DNA from: Curtobacterium pusillum | Lineage (GTDB): Bacteria; Actinomycetota; Actinomycetes; Actinomycetales; Microbacteriaceae | Reading direction: 5' to 3' | Length of the DNA: 64,000 nucleotides | Assembly (NCBI RefSeq): GCF_007673235.1 | Contig: NZ_VDZH01000005.1 | Span: 62,001-126,000, forward strand | Shown here: one piece after another, positions 1 through 7,818 of the stretch | Numbering within the stretch: position 1 is the stretch's first letter | Layout of the letters: the number at the start of each line of letters is the position of its first letter | The notes under the pieces: model-generated | Told to the model about the DNA's origin: nothing | The model's input: the letters and a program-made list of their open reading frames with translations, nothing else | Databases searched by the model: none | Position numbers and translations under genes: made by a program

Positions 1-637
1 CGATCCGGACCCGTTCGTCCGTGGCGCGGCGACGGTCGGCCTCGGCACGCTGCCGACGGCGTTCAGCGACGCGCTCGAGGCGGACCCGGACGAGCTCGGA
101 CACCGCGATCGTCACCGTGACCCACGCCACGCACAGCAGCACGGCGCTGAGGTCGAGCACCGAGGAACGGCCGAGGACGGCGTCGGCGGTCGGGAGCACG
201 GCGATCGCGACCGCCCCGGAGACGGCGACCCACCACCTGTGTCCGCGGAGCCAGGCGTTCGCCATGGCCATCGTGAGGGCAGCGACGAACGGTCCGCGCG
301 GACTCACCACCAGGGCGAAGCCGACCGTCGTGGCCAGGGTGACGAGCAGCACGCCCCGCGGCCAGCGCCACCGCCACGGGAGCACGACGACACCCGCCAC
401 GAGCAGGGCGATCGCGATCGGCCCGACGAGCACCGGGTCGACCGTGCCGCCGAAGGCGTGCCGCGCCCACGGGGGTCCGCCGTTCGACCCGTCGCCGCCG
501 GCTGAGGTCGCGAAGCGGGACGCGACGAGCGTGCCGACGATCTGCAGGAACGCCACGGGCAGCACGCGCCCGACGCGGGCGAAGCGTCGACGCCCGCCCC
601 AGCGGGAGGCGTCGGCGACGGTCGGGGTGCGGTCCAT
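1..637 (-). CDS. Sensor histidine kinase, N-terminal part (runs off left edge)
   Basis: The reading frame opens with ATG at 637 and is still open at base 1, giving 212 residues. The visible part is hydrophobic, with about four to five membrane segments between residues 25 and 165. It then becomes a charged helix ending ERRQRAEADRRRATDERVRI. That ending is what normally precedes the H-box (IARELHDV) of HisKA_3/NarL-type actinobacterial sensor kinases, so I infer a membrane-bound sensor kinase with its catalytic part beyond the window. A response-regulator partner would be expected further left and is not visible. The gene diverges from the small gene at 853, and a perfect palindrome lies between them. 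The kinase call rests on topology and this linker only. Confidence 0.7.
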   Translation of the reverse strand, partial: MDRTPTVADASRWGGRRRFARVGRVLPVAFLQIVGTLVASRFATSAGGDGSNGGPPWARHAFGGTVDPVLVGPIAIALLVAGVVVLPWRWRWPRGVLLVTLATTVGFALVVSPRGPFVAALTMAMANAWLRGHRWWVAVSGAVAIAVLPTADAVLGRSSVLDLSAVLLCVAWVTVTIAVSELVRVRLERVAERRRQRAEADRRRATDERVRI

Positions 638-693
638 GGCTCGAGCCTAGGGTCGGTGCTGAACTCCGGCATCGGGCGGGAGCACGACCTGTG

Positions 694-715
694 GACTACT
701 CCCGCGGGAGTAGTC
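694..715. promoter_or_regulatory. Perfect 22-bp palindrome, candidate operator
   Basis: The arm GACTACTCCCG is followed directly by its exact reverse complement. It lies 57 bp upstream of the sensor-kinase start and 138 bp upstream of the divergent SHOCT gene. A dimeric regulator site controlling both genes, for example the kinase's own response regulator, is the simplest inference. It has no T-tract and follows no gene end, so it is not a terminator. Confidence 0.6.
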
Positions 716-852
716 GCCTGGTGAGGAGGACGTGCCCTACGACCGCGGGAGCAGGCGGAAGTGGGCCTCCGTGGCGGACGCGCGCCATGCCTCCAGACCG
801 GATCCTGGAACGGTCGCGACAGCGGCACCGAAACCGACCTCAGGAGGTCCTC

Positions 853-1095
853 GTGCTCACCAACACCATCGCAGCCACCGCCCCGTACTGGCACGGCGGC
901 GGGTTCCCGTTCTTCGTCTTCCCCGCGTTCTTCTTCTTCGCGTTCCTCGTCGTGTTCGTGGTGTTCGGGGTCCTCCGTCGCGGCAGCTGGCGTGCTCGTT
1001 CGGACGCGCGGTCCGTGCTCGCCGACCGCTTCGCCCGCGGCGACATCGACGCCGAGGAGTACCGCTCGCGGCTCTCCGAGCTCAGCCGGAAGTGA
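853..1095 (+). CDS. Small SHOCT-domain membrane protein
   Basis: This 80-residue protein starts at GTG 853 behind a strong AGGAGGT ribosome site at 842-848; an upstream extension in the same frame has no such site. Residues about 18-42 form one very hydrophobic, Phe-rich membrane segment (FPAFFFFAFLVVFVVFGVL). The C-terminus (SVLADRFARGDIDAEEYRSRLSEL) is a typical SHOCT motif, a short helical module common at the ends of bacterial membrane proteins and thought to mediate oligomerisation. Its last 14 bp overlap the convergent gluconokinase gene. The palindrome at 694-715 suggests co-regulation with the sensor kinase. Precise function is unknown. Confidence 0.8.
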   Translation: MLTNTIAATAPYWHGGGFPFFVFPAFFFFAFLVVFVVFGVLRRGSWRARSDARSVLADRFARGDIDAEEYRSRLSELSRK

Positions 1096-1621
1096 CCGAC
1101 AGCGCCGCGAGGATCGCCGTCACCGTGTCGTCGACCGACCCGTCGATCGGCACGGCGACGGCGGCCTCGTCCGGCTCCGGCCGCTCCAGCGTGGCGAACT
1201 GCGAGTCGAGCAGCGACGTCGGCATGTACTCGTGGTGCCGGTGCGACTGCCGCTCGGCGATGAGGTCGTGCGAGCCGTCGAGGTACGCGATGACGAGGCC
1301 CGGAGCCGATTCGCGGAGACGGTCGCGGTAGACGCGCTTGAGCGCCGAGTTCGCCATCACGCACCGGCTTCCGGATGCCTCGACGGACGCGATCCGGGCG
1401 GCGCAGGCATCGAGCCACGGCCACCGGTCCTCGTCGGTGAGCGGGATGCCCTGACGCATCTTCTCCTTGTTCGCGGCCGGGTGCAGGTCGTCCGCGTCGA
1501 CGAACACGCTCGGGTCACCACGGTCGGCGAGCGCATCGGCGAGGGCCTGACCGATCGTCGACTTGCCGGAGCCGGAGACCCCCATCACGAGCACGGGCGG
1601 GAGGACAACGCTCTCGGTCAT
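1082..1621 (-). CDS. gntK: Gluconokinase
   Basis: A 179-residue P-loop kinase of the GntK/shikimate-kinase-like type. It phosphorylates gluconate to 6-phosphogluconate. The Walker A loop GVSGSGKST is at about residues 12-20, followed by DADDLHPAANKEKM and the R(E)SAPGLVIAYLDG region typical of gluconokinases. Its product is the substrate of the divergently transcribed gnd, so the two form a gluconate/pentose-phosphate pair. I chose ATG 1621 by family length; GGAGGA directly abuts this ATG, which is unusually tight, and an in-frame ATG at 1654 would add 11 residues. The 3' end overlaps the SHOCT gene. Confidence 0.88.
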   Translation of the reverse strand: MTESVVLPPVLVMGVSGSGKSTIGQALADALADRGDPSVFVDADDLHPAANKEKMRQGIPLTDEDRWPWLDACAARIASVEASGSRCVMANSALKRVYRDRLRESAPGLVIAYLDGSHDLIAERQSHRHHEYMPTSLLDSQFATLERPEPDEAAVAVPIDGSVDDTVTAILAALSVTSG

Positions 1622-1734
1622 TCCTCCACAGTATTGGTCGGGGTGAACAGTCATCCCCAGTTGCCGTAACACCCGTGCGGTCCCGAGCCGCGGACCGTAG
1701 GTTGGTGGCGAACGTCAGGACAAAGGAGACCTTC

Positions 1735-3192
1735 GTGGCAGACAACAACGGACAGGCGAACATCGGCGTGGTCGGTCTGGCGGTGATGGGGTCGAACCTC
1801 GCGCGCAACCTCGCGTCGCGTGAGGGCAACACGGTCGCGGTCTACAACCGCACGTACGCCCGCACCGAGGAGCTGCTGAACGAGCACGCCGACGCCGGGT
1901 TCATCGCGTCCGAGTCGATCGACGACTTCGTCGCCTCCCTGTCCAAGCCGCGCACCGCCATCATCATGGTGCAGGCCGGCAAAGGCACCGACGCCGTCAT
2001 CGAGCAGCTGGCCGAGCGGTTCGAGGAAGGCGACATCATCGTCGACGGCGGCAACGCGAACTTCCACGACACCATCCGGCGTGAGCACGACCTGCGCGAG
2101 AAGGGCCTCAACTTCGTCGGCACCGGCATCTCGGGTGGTGAAGAGGGCGCGCTGAAGGGCCCGTCGATCATGCCCGGCGGCTCGAAGGAGGCCTGGGAGA
2201 CGCTCGGCCCGATCCTCAAGTCGATCGCGGCGGTCGCCGAGGGCGAGCCCTGCGTCACCCACATCGGCACCGACGGCGCCGGCCACTTCGTGAAGATGGT
2301 GCACAACGGCATCGAGTACGCCGACATGCAGCTCATCGCCGAGTCCTACGACCTGCTCCGTCGCGTCGGTGGGCTCAGTGTCGAGGACCTCGTGAAGGTG
2401 TTCGACGAGTGGAACGGCGGCGACCTCGAGTCCTACCTGATCGAGATCACCGTCGAGGTCCTCAAGCAGCAGGATGCCGACACCGGCAAGCCCCTCGTCG
2501 ACGTCATCCGTGACGAGGCCGGCTCGAAGGGCACCGGTGTCTGGACCGTGCAGAACGCGGTCGGTCTCGGCATCCCCGTCTCCGGCATCGGCGAAGCGGT
2601 GTTCGCCCGTGCCGTGTCGTCCAAGCCGACCCAGCGGTCCGCGGTGCAGAAGGCCTTCCCGGACCGCCCCACCATCGCCGAGGTCGCCGACGGGTTCGCC
2701 GACGACGTCCGTGCAGCGCTGTACGCGTCGAAGGTCGTCGCGTACGCGCAGGGCTTCGACCTGATCATCGCCGGGGCCAAGGAGTACGGCTGGGACATCA
2801 ACCTCGGCAACATCGCGAAGATCTGGCGCGGCGGCTGCATCATCCGCGCCCAGTTCCTCAACCGCATCGTCGAGGCGTACGACAAGAACCCCTCGCTCGA
2901 GAGCCTGCTGGTCGACCCGTACTTCGCGAACGCCGTGCAGGAGGGCGAAGCCGCCTGGCGCCGCATCGTCGGGATCGCCGCAGCGTCGGGGATCCCCGCA
3001 CCGGGCTTCTCGTCGGCGCTGTCGTACTTCGACTCGCTCGCCTCCGACCGCCTGCCCGCCGCCCTCATCCAGGGGCAGCGCGACTTCTTCGGTGCGCACA
3101 CCTACCAGCGCATCGACAAGGACGGCACCTTCCACACGCTGTGGTCCGACGACGACCGCCGCGAGGTCGACCAGGAACCGTCCACCCACTAG
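1735..3192 (+). CDS. gnd: 6-phosphogluconate dehydrogenase (decarboxylating)
   Basis: A 485-residue cytosolic enzyme that converts 6-phosphogluconate to ribulose-5-phosphate, CO2 and NAD(P)H. Visible family hallmarks are the N-terminal Rossmann loop GVVGLAVMGSNLA, the IIVDGGN segment, GISGGEEGALKGPSIMPGG with its substrate-binding residues, and GAGHFVKMVHNGIEY containing the catalytic Lys. Length matches the long dimeric class of about 480 residues. The start is GTG 1735, six bases after AAAGGAG at 1722-1728. It is divergent from gntK. A strong hairpin follows the stop, so it is probably monocistronic. Confidence 0.97.
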   Translation: MADNNGQANIGVVGLAVMGSNLARNLASREGNTVAVYNRTYARTEELLNEHADAGFIASESIDDFVASLSKPRTAIIMVQAGKGTDAVIEQLAERFEEGDIIVDGGNANFHDTIRREHDLREKGLNFVGTGISGGEEGALKGPSIMPGGSKEAWETLGPILKSIAAVAEGEPCVTHIGTDGAGHFVKMVHNGIEYADMQLIAESYDLLRRVGGLSVEDLVKVFDEWNGGDLESYLIEITVEVLKQQDADTGKPLVDVIRDEAGSKGTGVWTVQNAVGLGIPVSGIGEAVFARAVSSKPTQRSAVQKAFPDRPTIAEVADGFADDVRAALYASKVVAYAQGFDLIIAGAKEYGWDINLGNIAKIWRGGCIIRAQFLNRIVEAYDKNPSLESLLVDPYFANAVQEGEAAWRRIVGIAAASGIPAPGFSSALSYFDSLASDRLPAALIQGQRDFFGAHTYQRIDKDGTFHTLWSDDDRREVDQEPSTH

Positions 3193-3215
3193 ACCGCGGC
3201 GACAACCGCACCACG

Positions 3216-3245
3216 GGAAGGCCTCGCCGATCGGCGGGGCCTTCC
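3216..3245 (+). terminator. Rho-independent-like hairpin after gnd
   Basis: The arms GGAAGGCC-t-CGCC and GGCG-g-GGCCTTCC surround a GATC loop, a 12-bp stem with one T/G wobble. It begins 24 bases after the gnd stop. No long T-run follows, as is usual in high-GC actinobacteria. Confidence 0.85.
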
Positions 3246-3259
3246 GCCTTCCCGTCCAC

Positions 3260-3338
3260 GCCGCAGGACGCCGCGCGCCCGCCGCAAGACGCCACGCGCC
3301 GCGCCGCAAGACGCCCCGAGCCCTGCCGCAAGCCGCTA
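3260..3338. repeat. Four imperfect 21-22 bp tandem repeats
   Basis: The core GCCGCAAGACGCC (with variants) begins at 3260, 3281, 3303 and 3325. The last unit runs into the stop codon of the minus-strand gene that ends at 3336. No role is evident; it may be a replication-slippage array. Confidence 0.7.
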
Positions 3339-3962
3339 CGCGACGATGCGCTCCCGTGCCAGGTCAGCGACGAGCCGTTCGAGCCGCGGCCCGCGCCCGA
3401 GCATCCGCCGCGAACCCGGGGCCGCGCGGACGAAGAACGTCGCCACCGCCGTCGTGTCGTCGGGTCGGACGTAGTGCATGGCGATCGCCCAGGACCGGCC
3501 GTCGCCCTGCACGTCTTCGAGTCCGACGTGCACCATGCGACTCCACCGGATCACGAGCAGCCGGGTCGCGCGTCGATCCTCGAGTTCCCACAGCGACGCC
3601 TCGGTCGCGCCGAACGCCCATGTCACACGGTGGCCGAGCGAGACCTCGGGTCGGATCGTCTCGATCGAGGTACGGAGTTCCGGGGTCGGAGCAGCGGGGA
3701 CCAGCCACACGGTCGGGTCGATGCGGCGGATGGCGAGTGCAAGGGCCTCGTCCTCGCGGCGCCGTCGGATCGACTGCGCCCGGACCACCGCCACCCCGAT
3801 GACCACGACGCCGAGTGTGATCGCGACGACCTCGGCGATCCCGAAGTACGTCAGGTCGGCGTCCGGCGTCGTGGCCACGACGATGATCCGGGCGGTGAGG
3901 AGGGCGGCCCACACGCCGACGATGACCCAGCGCAGGACCATCAGGCGTCGTACGGCGGACAT
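3336..3962 (-). CDS. Two-TM membrane protein of unknown function
   Basis: I do not recognise a family. From ATG 3962 the protein is 208 residues. Two membrane helices sit at about residues 8-26 (VLRWVIVGVWAALLTARII) and 35-56, followed by an Arg-rich stretch (RRRRED) that should be cytosolic. The remaining ~140 residues are soluble and contain a WAFGATEASLWELEDRRATRL region. The layout resembles small membrane-tethered proteins with a PH-like or DUF domain, but this is not established. A longer frame extends upstream to 4175, but that part is Arg/Gly/Pro-rich and unlikely to be translated. It is convergent with gnd. Confidence 0.7.
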   Translation of the reverse strand: MSAVRRLMVLRWVIVGVWAALLTARIIVVATTPDADLTYFGIAEVVAITLGVVVIGVAVVRAQSIRRRREDEALALAIRRIDPTVWLVPAAPTPELRTSIETIRPEVSLGHRVTWAFGATEASLWELEDRRATRLLVIRWSRMVHVGLEDVQGDGRSWAIAMHYVRPDDTTAVATFFVRAAPGSRRMLGRGPRLERLVADLARERIVA

Positions 3963-4218
3963 CGGGTGGCGTTCCCGTCGCCGGGCGCGACCGAACCGCG
4001 GAACGCGGTCGGGTCGCCTCAGCACACCCTGATCCTCGCACGCCCCGCTCGGTACCGGCTGGCTCGGCCCGGTGAACGGGTGCCGAACCACACCAGGCCC
4101 GCGAACGGGACCTGAAGCACACCCGGCCCGATGGACGGACGCAGACCCACTCCTGCCGACCAGCCCCACGTGCACGACTGTCAGCCCACGCGCGGCAGCC
4201 GCGACCTACGCTCGGCCC

Positions 4219-5814
4219 GTGACCACTGACGTCGAGACCGCAGTCGAGACCGCACCACGGACCGTCCATCGACCGGTGTTGCTCGCGGCGGGCGCCGGTC
4301 TCGTCGCCGCCGCAGCGTTCTTCGCCGCCGCCGAGCTCGGCGCGCTCGTGCTGGGCGGCGCCGGCAGTCCGCTCGTGGCCGTCGGCTCGGCCGTCATCGA
4401 CCTCGCCCCTCGCGGTGCGAAGGACCTCATGGTCGCCCTGTTCGGGACCGGCGACAAGGTGGCGTTGTTCGTCCTGATGGCGGTCCTCGTCGCCGCGATC
4501 AGTGCCTGCGCCGGCGTCCTCGAGCGGGCGCGGCCGCCGTTCGGGGCGCTCGTGTTCGCGGTCGGCGGGGTCCTGTCCCTCGTGGCCGTCAGCACCCGCT
4601 CCGGCAGCGGGACGTGGGACGGCGCACCGTCGGTGCTCGGCGTGGCCGCGGCGATCATCGTGCTGCGGCTGCTCGCGGTCCGGCTCCGCCGCTGGGAGGC
4701 AGCGGCCGCCGTGCCGTCCGCCGCACCGCGGCCGGCGTCGACCGAGCGTCGCGCGTTCCTGGTCTGGGGCGTCACCGCGGCGACCCTCGCGGTCGTGGTG
4801 GGCACCGCCTCCAGGCTGGGGACCTCGGCCATGCAGGCAGCGGCGGCCGCTCGTCGGGCGATCCGACTGCCGGAGCCCGCGACGACGGCGCCGGCCGTCC
4901 CCGCCGGGGCGTCGCTCGACGTCGCCGGCATCACCCCGTACGTGACCCCGAACGCCGACTTCTACCGGATCGACACCGCGCTGCGCGTGCCATCGGTCGA
5001 CACCGCGGACTGGCGGTTGCGGATCCACGGCGCCGTCGACCACGAGGTCGAGCTGACGTGGGACGACCTGCTCGCCCTGCCGCTCGAGGAGCACCTCGCC
5101 ACCCTGAGCTGCGTCTCGAACGAGGTCGGCGGCGACCTCATCGGCAACGCGCTGTGGCTCGGCTACCCCATCCGGCACCTGCTCGAACGCGCCGGGCCGC
5201 ACGCGGGCGCCGACATGGTGCTGTCCCGCAGCGTCGACGGCTTCACCGCGGGGACACCCCTCGACGTGCTGCAGGACGACGGGACCGCGGCGCTGCTGGC
5301 GGTCGGCATGAACGGTGAGCCGCTGCCGCCGGAGCACGGTTTCCCGGTCCGGATGGTCGTCCCCGGGCTGTTCGGCTACGTGTCTGCCACGAAGTGGGTC
5401 ACCGAACTCGAGGTCACCCGCTTCGCCGACGCGCAGGGCTACTGGACGCCCCGCGGATGGTCGGAGCGCGGCCCCGTCAAGCTCGAATCGCGCATCGACA
5501 CGCCCCGCGACGGTTCCACCGTCGACGCCGGGTCGACCGTCGCCATCGCGGGCGTCGCCTGGCAGCCGCACACCGGGGTCAAGGCCGTGCAGGTCCGGGT
5601 CGGCGACGGCGCGTGGCAGGAGGCCACGCTCGCGGACTCCGTGTCCGCCGACACGTGGCGGCAGTGGGTGTACCGGTGGACGCCGACGAAGGGGTCGCAC
5701 CGCATCCAGGTGCGTGCCGTGAGCGCGGACGGCGAGGTGCAGACGAGCGTCGAGCGGCCGCCGGCACCGAACGGCGCCTCGGGATGGCACAGCGTCGAGG
5801 TGCGGGCGGCCTGA
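4219..5814 (+). CDS. Membrane-anchored sulfite-oxidase-like molybdopterin oxidoreductase
   Basis: A 531-residue protein. The N-terminus has about four membrane helices (residues 19-50, 80-100, 107-124, 137-155). Residues 175-196 form a fifth hydrophobic stretch preceded by the Tat-like TERRAFLVWG. The soluble part (about 230-420) is the oxidoreductase molybdopterin-binding domain, with the Mo-ligand cysteine at about residue 298 in LSCVSNEVGG. A C-terminal Mo-co dimerisation Ig-like domain spans about 430-530. The family oxidises or reduces small S/N-oxides on the outer face; the real substrate is unknown. The start GTG 4219 has no Shine-Dalgarno but lies six bases after a TACGCT -10-like box, consistent with leaderless mRNA. 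Confidence 0.88.
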   Translation: MTTDVETAVETAPRTVHRPVLLAAGAGLVAAAAFFAAAELGALVLGGAGSPLVAVGSAVIDLAPRGAKDLMVALFGTGDKVALFVLMAVLVAAISACAGVLERARPPFGALVFAVGGVLSLVAVSTRSGSGTWDGAPSVLGVAAAIIVLRLLAVRLRRWEAAAAVPSAAPRPASTERRAFLVWGVTAATLAVVVGTASRLGTSAMQAAAAARRAIRLPEPATTAPAVPAGASLDVAGITPYVTPNADFYRIDTALRVPSVDTADWRLRIHGAVDHEVELTWDDLLALPLEEHLATLSCVSNEVGGDLIGNALWLGYPIRHLLERAGPHAGADMVLSRSVDGFTAGTPLDVLQDDGTAALLAVGMNGEPLPPEHGFPVRMVVPGLFGYVSATKWVTELEVTRFADAQGYWTPRGWSERGPVKLESRIDTPRDGSTVDAGSTVAIAGVAWQPHTGVKAVQVRVGDGAWQEATLADSVSADTWRQWVYRWTPTKGSHRIQVRAVSADGEVQTSVERPPAPNGASGWHSVEVRAA

Positions 5815-5895
5815 CGGTCGACGGTCAACGGCATGGAGGCGCGGCTCGACTCGGGCGACACCGTCGCATCCTCGAGACAGCGCGTCCACTGCGCC

Positions 5896-5917
5896 ACGTC
5901 GCCGGATCCGGCGACGT
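5896..5917. terminator. 22-bp perfect palindrome between convergent genes
   Basis: The arm ACGTCGCCGGA is followed by its exact complement. It sits 82 bp after the oxidoreductase stop and 94 bp from the stop of the convergent methyltransferase gene, so it can act as a bidirectional terminator hairpin. Confidence 0.6.
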
Positions 5918-5940
5918 CCCGTCCGGCGGGTGGCGACTCC

Positions 5941-5998
5941 CGCGCGCCGAGCCGCGTCCCGCGCGCCGGGCCGCGCCTCGCGCGCCGGGCCTCGCGCG
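5941..5998. repeat. Three 19-bp tandem repeats
   Basis: Units beginning CGCGCGCCGRGCC start at 5941, 5960 and 5979, exactly 19 bp apart, just downstream of the methyltransferase stop at 6011. I see no coding potential and no known function. Confidence 0.75.
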
Positions 5999-6010
5999 TT
6001 CGGCTCGGTC

Positions 6011-6790
6011 TCAGCCCGGGAGGGTCGCCACGATGCAGGTGCCGTCGACGGCGTCGTCGGACTCGACGGACGCACGGAACCCGGCGTCGGCGAACAGGGC
6101 GCAGGACACCGCTGCCTGCGCTTCCGACACCTCGATGACGACCGATCCACCCGGGCGGAGCCACTCCCCTGCCCCCGCAGCGATCCGCCGGTGCAGGTCG
6201 AGCCCGTCCGCACCGCCGTCGAGCGCGACGCGGTGCTCGTGGTCGCGGGCCTCTGACGGCATCATCGGGATCGACCCGGTGGGCACGTACGGGGCGTTCA
6301 CGGCGACGACGTCCACGGCGCCGCGGAACCGGTCAGGCAACGGCGCGAAGAGGTCCCCCACGACGACGATGCCCCGGTCGCCGATGTTCTCCGCGGCGAC
6401 GTCCACCGCATCGGGGTCGATGTCCGCCGCCACGAGGTCGAGCGCTCCGACGCGTCCGAGCAGCGCCACCGAGATCGCCCCGGCACCGCAACACAGGTCG
6501 ACGACCCGGTCGTAGCGCTGCAGACGACGCGCGGCCTGCTCCACCACGACGGTCGTCCGGGCACGAGGAACGAACACCCCCGGTGTCACGCGGATGCGGT
6601 GCCCGTCGAACGCGGCCCAACCGAGGACGTACTCGAGCGGCTCACCACCGAGCCGCCGCTGCACCACCGAACGGAGGCGTGCCGGGTCGCCGTCGCCGGC
6701 CTCGAGCAGGAGGTCGGCTTCGTCCTCGGCGAAGACGCTGCCCGCGGCCCGGAGTCGGGCCGCGAGCGCGTCACGCGCGGGTGCGGTCAA
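6011..6790 (-). CDS. PrmC-related protein glutamine methyltransferase-like protein
   Basis: A 259-residue SAM-dependent methyltransferase of the HemK/PrmC-related group. An N-terminal helical domain (LRSVVQRRLGGEPLEYVLGWAAFDG) is followed by the SAM motif VVDLCCGAGAISVAL and a catalytic-loop motif reading NAPYVP, where PrmC and HemK have NPPY. A separate actinobacterial subfamily is known with NAPY, so this is probably not the main release-factor methyltransferase. The start is TTG 6790, overlapping the prs stop (TTGA); no better in-frame start is near. It ends the glmU-prs operon. Confidence 0.82.
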   Translation of the reverse strand: MTAPARDALAARLRAAGSVFAEDEADLLLEAGDGDPARLRSVVQRRLGGEPLEYVLGWAAFDGHRIRVTPGVFVPRARTTVVVEQAARRLQRYDRVVDLCCGAGAISVALLGRVGALDLVAADIDPDAVDVAAENIGDRGIVVVGDLFAPLPDRFRGAVDVVAVNAPYVPTGSIPMMPSEARDHEHRVALDGGADGLDLHRRIAAGAGEWLRPGGSVVIEVSEAQAAVSCALFADAGFRASVESDDAVDGTCIVATLPG

Positions 6791-7764
6791 GCAGCACCAT
6801 CGAACATCGAGGTGACCGACCCGTCGTCGAAGACCTCGTGGATGGCGCGCGCGATGAGCGGAGCGATCGGCAGGACCTCGAGCCGGTCCCAGCGCTTCTC
6901 CTCCGGCAGGGGCAGCGTGTCCGTGACGACCACCCGGTCGATGAACTCGCTCTGCAGCAGCTCGGTCGCCGGGTCCGAGAACACCGCGTGGGTCGCCGCG
7001 ACGACGACACCGGTGGCGCCGGCGGCCTTGAGCGCCTCTGCGGCCTTGGCGATCGTTCGACCGGTGTCGATGAGGTCGTCGACGAGCAGGCACACACGGC
7101 CGGAGACGTCACCGACGATCTCGTGCACGGAGACCTGGTTCGGGACCAGCGGGTCACGGCGCTTGTGGATGATCGCGAGCGGCGCGCCGAGCTTCTCGGA
7201 CCAGATGTCGGCGACCCGGACGCGACCCATGTCCGGCGAGACGACGGTGAGCGTCGACGGGTCGAGGATCTCCTGGAAGCGCTGGAGCAGGACGGGCATC
7301 GCGAACAGGTGGTCGACGGGGCCGTCGAAGAAGCCCTGGATCTGCGCGGCGTGCAGGTCGACGCTCATGATCCGGTGGGCGCCCGCGGCCTTGAACAGGT
7401 CGGCGACGAGCCGGGCCGAGATCGGCTCACGCCCGCGGCCCTTCTTGTCCTGCCGGGCGTAGGGGTAGAACGGCGCCACAACGGTGATGCGCTTCGCCGA
7501 GGCACGCTTCAGCGCGTCGACGATGATGAGCTGCTCCATGAGCCACTCGTTGATCGGCGCGGTGTGCGACTGGATGACGAAGGCGTCGCAGCCGCGGACC
7601 GACTCATCGAACCGGGCGTAGAGCTCCCCGTTCGCGAAGGTCCGGGCGTCGGTCGGGACGAGCTCGACACCGAGTTCTTCGGCGATCTCGGCCGAGAGCG
7701 CCGGGTGTGCTCGTCCTGAGACGAGGACGAGTCGTTTCTGGCCGGTCGTTTTGATTCCGGACAA
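6787..7764 (-). CDS. prs: Ribose-phosphate pyrophosphokinase (PRPP synthetase)
   Basis: A 325-residue enzyme making PRPP from ribose-5-phosphate and ATP for nucleotide, His and Trp synthesis. Hallmarks are RANGE-type FANGELYARF, VAPFYPYARQDKKGRGREPISARLVADL, the SVDLHAAQIQGFF segment and the PRPP loop LLVDDLIDTGRTI. The start is TTG 7764: an in-frame TGA lies four codons upstream, no ATG or GTG is close downstream, and the family begins SGIKTTGQKRLVLVSGRAHP. AGGGAG lies 12 bases upstream. It is 54 bp downstream of glmU, the classic actinobacterial glmU-prs pair, and overlaps the methyltransferase gene. Confidence 0.96.
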   Translation of the reverse strand: MSGIKTTGQKRLVLVSGRAHPALSAEIAEELGVELVPTDARTFANGELYARFDESVRGCDAFVIQSHTAPINEWLMEQLIIVDALKRASAKRITVVAPFYPYARQDKKGRGREPISARLVADLFKAAGAHRIMSVDLHAAQIQGFFDGPVDHLFAMPVLLQRFQEILDPSTLTVVSPDMGRVRVADIWSEKLGAPLAIIHKRRDPLVPNQVSVHEIVGDVSGRVCLLVDDLIDTGRTIAKAAEALKAAGATGVVVAATHAVFSDPATELLQSEFIDRVVVTDTLPLPEEKRWDRLEVLPIAPLIARAIHEVFDDGSVTSMFDGAA

Positions 7765-7818
7765 GTGCGGTGCTCACTCCCTGACCCCGCGGGGCCGTGT
7801 CGATCGGCCCGAGAGCCG

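Noticed and set aside
3364..6213. A 949-residue minus-strand frame across the oxidoreductase region
   Set aside because: Low-complexity Arg/Pro/Gly composition and complete overlap with two better-supported genes.
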